From the NCBI GenBank assembly GCA_964036295.1, contig OZ038472.1, forward strand, positions 13,998,385 to 14,062,384: DNA of 64,000 nucleotides. The letters are read 5' to 3'. The translations under genes were made by a program, and so were the position numbers. The notes under the pieces are model-generated. The model was not told the origin of the DNA. It worked only from the letters and a program-made list of their open reading frames with translations, and did not search any database. The DNA comes from Plumapathes pennacea. Taxonomy: Eukaryota; Cnidaria; Anthozoa; Antipatharia; Myriopathidae. The number at the start of each line of letters is the position of its first letter. The first letter of the stretch is position 1. Shown in pieces: positions 57,080-64,000 of the stretch.

Positions 57080-58562
57080 CCTAGCCCTGAGAAGTTGGAG
57101 ATAAAACAGGTAAACAATTGTGTTATTATAATCACTGCATCGACAATTGTGCAGCGTGCAAAGTAGTATGCTTGTAACGTAAAGTACTGTACTGGGTTTG
57201 CAAAATATAGTTTTACGGCACTTGCAAGGCTGGTCACGAGAATTGCAACACTTAAAGCAATAAAATAACTCGCAACCAATGCGCTGTTTCCCTCGAAAAT
57301 CGCTCGCTTGTATAATCACGACCGTAAAAAAATAGTGACTGTCGATCGAGAAAACTAAAAAAATCGAGTCGTGAACACGTTCCATTTACACTCAATTTCA
57401 AAACTGCAGCGATTGCCTTACCTACAGTAGATTATGTCCAACTTTAGTGGATGATCAAAAAAGTTATTTTGTTAGATTCACTTGGCCCGGTCCAACAAGT
57501 CGGATTTCCGATGACAGCACAACAACAAACGTACCGGTCAGCGGATAGTTAACAATATTTTACCGAAGAGGAACGGCTCGGTAAATATCCACCGCTATTC
57601 ACTTCCACTTCGGCGAATAGTAAAATATTGTTTTAGTATATACCACACAAATTCAATAGCCAGCTTCTAATAAGCTATTTTATTTTCTGACAAAATAAGC
57701 AAAAATCGGTTCGCGCGCCGTTTTGTTTCACCGGAAGCCGCCGGGAGGTGAATAGTACTTACTATTGAGACTTAGGAGCCAATCAGAGCGCGCACAAATC
57801 ACTAGACACTTGTGTGGTATTATTCTGTACTAATATATTTAAGCCACGTGCTACGTAGAGTTGTCGTATTTCCGGTTTGTCGATCGATGAAACAAAGCGG
57901 AATTCTTAGTACCCACTGAACGTAACTCCAAAGAACAAGGTTTCGGATTCATCAGGTTGGTACACTTACCTTTTTGCTTACATTGGTGTTGATCATTTAC
58001 ATTTATACCGTGATACTGAGTCAATGGTGTGCGCCTTCACTATTCGGTGTATCCTGACACGTGTGAAGGGCTTCGTCTTTCTGTGCATCTCGAAATTGAC
58101 GGCAAGGTCGTTATTCATAAACGAAGTCGAGAAGGAATGAATCGCGTGATTTGTGTAAGTCCTGCAAGTCGACATGTTCTAACCGCGTGAAGTAGTGAAA
58201 CCAAAGTTTATATTGTACGAGTGAGTCTGGGTACTAAACAACGGAATCTCACTTCTGTGGGAGGTGAGAGTTTGTTGACTTGACTGATCTGTATATAAAT
58301 AGCCTAACCTAGTTATCAGGCGATGTCTTTACGATGTTTGCTGCATCATGGTTCGGGTATGTCATGGCCTGCGGCGGCTATCAAGAACCAGATGATGCGC
58401 GCGGTTCGTTGGAGTCCGTTGAGTGATGGCCCATAATACTTGCGAAACGCAAGCCTTACTAAAAAGTTTTTTCTGGATTTGGTTTCTTAGTTTCAACTGT
58501 ATTTACAGTGTAATACCAGCTCTTAAAAGAACTAGGTTGACTGCGTCGGCGTGGCGGAAGAC
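57080..58562. other. Upstream region of gene 4, probable 5' UTR and promoter
   Basis: No coding exon supported. One - strand frame continues from the RING exon up to about 57385, but the splice acceptor before the ATG and lack of conservation in gene 1 argue against an N-terminal extension. A TATATAAAT box on the + strand near 58291 has no gene behind it that I recognise. Confidence 0.45.
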
Positions 58563-58748
58563 AAACTGGTGTATCAACTGTGTGTTGATGAGGGTAATGG
58601 AGCGCCGTGAAAGAGACAATAGCTGACGTTTCGAGCGCTAGCCCTTCGTCATTTCGCTCTGACGAGGAGCTAGCGCTCGAAACTTCAGCTATTGTCTCTT
58701 TCACGGCGCTCCATTACCCTCATCAACACACAGTTGATACACCAGTTT
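58563..58748. mobile_element. Palindromic MITE upstream of gene 4
   Basis: Arms begin AAACTGGTGTATCAACTGTG and run through GAGGGTAATGGAGCGCC, GTGAAAGAGACAATAGCTGA and CGAGCGCTAGC to a centre near 58653. Arms match almost perfectly, so the insertion is young. The frames on both strands are by-products. Confidence 0.85.
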
Positions 58749-61700
58749 GTATTTACAGTTAACTGATTTAACTATTTTTTAGTTATTTAGTGCAGGGAAA
58801 AGGTTGTTATTGGAGGGAGTGTTAGTTTTATTTCTATTACAATACTATTGATTGACGCTTAATCCACGTTTGAACTTATTCGAACTGATCAACTACCTCA
58901 TCCATTCAAGAAACGAGTAGGCTTTTTACATGGACATAGCTGAGGAAACTATCGTTGCTGCCAATGCTCGTGGAATTTGTGTACGTAGGAAATGACTTGG
59001 TATGTTACAAGCACATGGCAAGCACCGAAACATGGAAATTAGTAAGAATCAGGAGCGCAATTTTCCCTGTGAAAATATATAGAGTTAATAGTGTACCCAC
59101 CTGCTTTAAGACTCGGTGACCTCTGGTCTTGGATGGTCTTGTTTATCACTAATAAGAGAGAAGACAGTTAGTGTGCATGCATGGTGCATATTGAACTGCA
59201 TTCAAGGAGTACTGCGTGATCCAAGATTTCAAGTTTCGTTGCTGAAAAGTACCTCAGCTGTAAACTTGGTGCGTCTTAATGATTAACGTTAAAAAGTTTG
59301 TTGTTTTTTTTCGGTAAACTGTACTGGCGTTGCAGTACTCCCAAGTTCGTTTGCACAGCTCTTGAACTGAGCTTGACGATGACTTGACGATCACTCGGTG
59401 ACGCGACCGGTTATATATAGACGAATCTGATCACGTGATGTCGTAAGGGACTTTCCCTTTTCGTTAGGGACTTTCCCTTCAGAAAGTCGGCTCTGATTGG
59501 CGTGTAGCTGAGGAGTATTGCTAAGTGTGTGCGCGGCTGCTAATAATTTTTGCCTATCTAAATAGAAAACGGCCTTGTACGGATTGCCCCATAAGCAGAA
59601 AGACAAAATGTACGGCTTCGATCGCTACTACAAGTGATACTCTAGGCCAGTGTTATTGACAATAGTTAGAACTTTTAATGTTACCCGACTAAAGAGCGAC
59701 TTCCGGACAGAGGTAAGTTTACTGCAGTTGAATACGTGTCTACCGAATCTTAGGATTTTCGGAGAAACAGTGAATCTCATTTATAGACCAAGCATGTAAT
59801 TCTGACAAAACGATGAGAGGTTCATTGGCTCCCAAGTTGGTTATGATCAGACACACAAAGACACATTCAGGGACACGAAAGTAGTCAATATCGAGCACCG
59901 AAGTGCTATTTTAATTAACGCATATTCGAGGAATTAGGAGTGGTCAGATCAGACCTGTCGGCGTCAATCTGATAATTGAAAAGACGTAAACAACGTTGTG
60001 CTGTCAAGTCCCTGAATGTGTCTTTGTTTCGATACCGTACAGAACATAGTAAACAAAAAAGGCAACGACGATTGATTAGTGTACAGGCGAAGGCAAAAGT
60101 AGAAAAAGAGGAGAAATAATAGTAACATTTAATTGTCATTCATACTGCTGAACGATCAAATGCAGGTAAGGGTGCAGTAGTCAAAATATAGTACAAAGAG
60201 CGATTCAAAAAATAATAACCTTTGGACATGCCAATCTGCACATTGTACCCAGCGTGATTCGTGTTTGCCACATCTACTGTTGATGAGCCATATGGAACAA
60301 GTGAATCGCTTTAGCCGTAAAACGGATTATTAAGTGCGATGCATTTTATATAGTTCACACTGAAGTACTAACACAGAGTTTCTAAATAAACGTCATATGT
60401 CTGAACACATTTTAGTTTGTGGGTTATAAATAGCCCACTGATGTATTCAGACTCCATTGTAAACTATATCTTATTTACATCAGGCAAAAACGAGTGAGGC
60501 CTGTTTTGTAAATTAGACCTTTTTATCAAGCATAAACGGAGCATGACACTTGCGACGTTTATACATTAACCCTTCACAACTAAATACCTTGACATTCTTG
60601 TTAGATAAGTAATGGCGAGACGTTTTTTTAGCATAGATTTTCGAATTGAGCATTTACAGTATGAAGTTCTTCTTAGTTGTTCATTTGATTCATACTCATC
60701 TGATAGAAACTTATAACATGCACTATGCTTGGAAAGCATGCAAGAACAACTATGATTGTATGGAACCGATGTGCGGTGTTACATTGCTGTGCCTCATGAC
60801 TTGCTCCTAATCGTCGGGTTGCACTGATTTACGACGAAATGCTGTACAGTTCTCACGTTTGTTTACAAAAGTAGAGCAATAGAATGTTTAGAGGAATGTT
60901 GCAACAGGCTTGGTAACTGTAGGGGCTGATGTTGGCCGTTGCCTAGTGGAAAAAAGGAAACACGATGCTTGGTATTTTAATACCAAGCATCGTGAGAATA
61001 AGCGTAGCGTAACCGAATGGAACATCATCGAACAAACATTTATAGACAAAGCTGTTCAAATGTCTAATTTAGAATGTTGCCGAAATCATGCGTCTTTGGA
61101 AGCGCACAGATTTTTTCCATGTCTCGAAACGGTATTAAGGCTACTGAAGAACCAATTCACTTGGTGAGTTGATCGTATGGAACGTCAAGCTGCGACCTCG
61201 GATTAACGTTTACAATAGGTAAAACGACACAATGCACTGCTAGTAAAGGGACACTTGATACTCAGCCGGAACAATCTGACAAACACGCATAAGCCAATCA
61301 GATGATATGAAAGGCCGCACCCATAACTAGCCATTTCAACCTCCGCATTTCTGTCTACCGCTTTGTTAATACTTTAGTTTGCAGGACCTCTCTGAAAATC
61401 ACATCTATGAGCGGAGCAACCTGCATTCCTAAATATTATTTCTATTTTGAATTTGACTTTTAACTTATTTTGTCTGGTCCTGACTGGTTTCAAGTGAGCA
61501 TGCATGTGTGTAGTTTTAGTATTGCAGTTACCGGTTTTACTCTACTAAACAACACAGTCTCCCTTGCAGCCGTTATTTGCTCGTCACGCAACTCACCTTT
61601 ACCAAAGTTAACTGTTCCTAACCAAATGTGGGAAAGCTCTCTTTACTTACTATACTGTAAGTTTTCAAGAAGTATACATTTCACCAAATTGTTATCATAA

Positions 61701-64000
61701 ATTTGAAAGCGTCTGCCTGTCTATGTTAAATGTTTCTGATAATCGTCGTGCACATTCAGCTTGATCTGCGGATCCACTTGAAACATTGTCTGCTGTTTGC
61801 AAGCAAATAGGCGGAAGCAAATGCGCTGAATCAAATAGGCTTCAGCGCAGATTCCATTTTTGGGCACTGACCGAAACTGAAATGCATGACACTAGGAAGC
61901 TTAGGTACGGTGCGAAACTGAATAGGCTCGTATAATGCCACTGTGTTATCACGTTTAGCGCGATGTAATGCTATTTTTTGGCGTAATATGTGAAAATGAA
62001 CAAGTATAAAGTCTGAAGGAGTAGTGATTAAGGTAAGCCTAACGAAACTTAAAGTTTGGTAATGTAAAATTACTAACTGTGGTGGTAAATAATGAAGGTA
62101 TGGAGCACCTGAGCGATCAGCGAACAGTCCATCCCATTCAACCGATAATCCGAAGTGAGAATTCATACAGTAACGACTTCATCGGATATTTTATTCGCCA
62201 TACTCACATATATTTGAAGCCCTCAGTGTGGACTTTGGGGACGAGAGGGCATCGTGTAATTTCTATTTCTGTTTCCTAACAGCTGAATACGATTTTTTTT
62301 TGTAACTTTCCGTTCTTACTGACCCAGCATCGTGTTACTCAATCGTATTTACACGTGCGGTATTTATGCATTGCGTATGTTCTACACACCTACAGCTCTT
62401 CTGCGTGTGTGTGACACATTCGGCGTGCTAGCGAGACTCCCAGAACTCCAAGTTAAGATACCTCACGCCAGTTGATTATTTAGGAATTATTTTTTTCTAT
62501 CGTGGCGATGATACTGGCCTTCATATAAAAAATATTGGATGCGCGTTTCAACTTCCGGGATGCTTGAATATGTACTTTAGCAATAGTGCGAGTTTACGTC
62601 CGCATCACACTGCACATAAATTATTCACCATTTAGGCTTAATGATTTATGCATAGCATCATTTGTAATGTAAATTTCCTACGTTGGCCGCGGAGCACTCT
62701 ATAAACCAAGATGACTTGTGGCTCGTTCGGTTACACGCAATGTGTACTACCTTATGATAGTTTGAGCTTTTGTTACTCGATGTACTACAGCACCTAATTA
62801 CGTTTAGGTAAAACATACGTTTATTTAAAAGAGACGATAAATTTAGTCTGACGAGCATAGCATCGTACAGATCACTTATTCTAATGGGATTGTATGAACT
62901 GTTTTATTTCTATTTAACATTTTTTAACTTTTAGTTTATATCTCTGTGTGTTACCCAGCTGGTTTACACGTAGATCGTAGATCAAATTATCCAAAACACT
63001 GACACAAACAGACAAAAAAAAAAAAAAAAAAAAAAAGCCGACACCAGCATCTACCCGGATGATAAGAGCACTTGATAATTGAGTTAATAATGGACGCGAT
63101 CTTGATAATTAAGTTAATTTTGGTCTTGTTGGTCTCGCCTTAAAGTCAATATCAAAGGCAAATGTGAACAAAGTGAACTGAAACCTACAGGCTGGTGGAC
63201 ATTTCAAATTATTAAACTTCTCACTGCTATAAATTTATCCTTCAATGTTCACGTTGTTATATATTGCAGTTAAAAAAAATATGCATAAACAAACGTATTG
63301 GTTTACAATCCAACCACAACGCTCGTAAACAATCACGTGATCTGAGTCAGGATATAATGAACTGTAACGAAATCTAAGTTAGCGTGTTGAAATCATGACC
63401 TTGACTCAGTGTTCTCACAGAACAAGAACACAAAGGCGATATGATCTCACGGTTCGTTTTCCTCGCTCATTTAAAAGGAGCTCTACCGAAGAAAGACGAG
63501 CGTTAAGCCGCTTACAGAACGTGAAGCTATTTCGTTAGTGACGTGTGCAAATTTCGCATGTACACATGGAAAATTTAAGAGAAACAATTATTACACTGTA
63601 GGCCAAAAGTAGCAAAACTCTGTTTTAGAAGTTGCTCTTCATAACGACCAATCGGCGATATTTAATTTTTATTATTACATCAGTCATGTTTTTTTTTATT
63701 CATATACTGTGTTGTATTTTGACAATAACTGTCCTTTGTATACGGGTACAGCCCAACGGCGCGCTCATAAATTCGACACGACTTGCGCTTTTAATTTTAT
63801 AGATAGATAACTAACGTTGCTGTACCAGATAGGACTAGCACTGCATAATAGAAAACTCAACGGAAACCTGAACTGCTTTACTATGTTAACCTACCTGATA
63901 ACTCTGCCGCTCAGTCATTAAGGACGGCGCGGTCGCACCACTTGATCCTTCAATTTCACAAGCACGTTTGATGCAAATGTGCACGCACGCGGGTTATATA
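58749..64000. other. Right flank, no supported gene
   Basis: About 5.2 kb with short unrelated frames only. An 85-codon + frame (60910-61167) has no recognised family. A perfect 34-bp palindrome occurs at 60961-60994, an A-run at 63016-63036. I see no TRAF exon, tRNA or retroelement here. Confidence 0.5.
60961..60994. repeat. Perfect 16-bp-arm palindrome
   Basis: Arms CACGATGCTTGGTATT and AATACCAAGCATCGTG with a TT spacer, no mismatch. It is isolated, not part of a longer inverted repeat that I can see. Confidence 0.85.

Noticed and set aside
56930-57385. N-terminal extension of gene 4 (151-codon frame starting at 57385)
   Set aside because: A clear CTAG|GATG acceptor precedes the MPGF start, and the extension is absent from the other three genes. 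The extension has no recognisable domain.

Overview
This is intron-rich animal DNA, A+T-rich and packed with small inverted-repeat elements, homopolymers and AT microsatellites. The coding content and repeat types fit an anthozoan cnidarian, most likely a stony coral. That assignment is an inference from gene style and repeat flavour, because no diagnostic species marker is visible.

The window holds one coherent locus: a cluster of four TRAF-family genes (TNF-receptor-associated factor type signalling adaptors and probable RING E3 ubiquitin ligases). Genes 1, 2 and 3 are head-to-tail on the + strand (start codons at 6750, 25761 and 41056; stops at 15919, 34288 and 49771). Gene 4 is on the - strand (start 57079, stop 52312), so genes 3 and 4 converge. 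All four share one architecture of seven coding exons: RING exon (146 nt), RING end (64 nt), zinc-finger exons of 105, 165 or 168, 78 and 90 nt, and a 1059-nt terminal exon with the coiled coil and the MATH/TRAF-C domain. Every boundary has GT/AG, and frame is kept through the whole of each gene (568 or 569 residues).

The paralogs are mosaics. In the RING and early zinc-finger exons they fall into two pairs (1+4 and 2+3). The terminal exon is nearly identical in all four, and genes 1 and 2 also share about 1 kb of 3' flank. This pattern suggests gene conversion or unequal exchange. Broken TRAF pieces surround the array: an intact but isolated zinc-finger exon on the - strand at 5278-5442, a 20-nt exon remnant inside gene 4 intron 3, and a duplicated exon 3 in gene 3 that has lost its donor site through an inverted-duplication hairpin.

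The left edge (1-5277) has palindromic elements and a frameshifted non-LTR retrotransposon reverse-transcriptase fragment. The 16-25.7 kb interval has an inverted-repeat element built of minisatellites (19.1-20.6 kb), a 666-bp inverted repeat carrying AT tracts (23.4-24.05 kb), and a 1.33-kb terminal-inverted-repeat transposon with an exact 9-bp target duplication, inserted about 40 bp before the gene 2 start codon. Gene 3 has a perfect 13-bp Maf/CNC-type site 62 bp before its start codon. The last codons of gene 4 lie inside the terminal repeat of a 371-bp element. The right flank (57.1-64 kb) has palindromic elements but no gene I can support.

Functional reading from family knowledge: TRAF proteins trimerise through the coiled coil and MATH domain, bind receptor tails with the MATH domain, and use the RING and zinc fingers for ubiquitin transfer toward NF-kB and MAPK signalling. 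Four copies with a shared receptor-binding half and divergent RING halves could couple similar receptors to different outputs.
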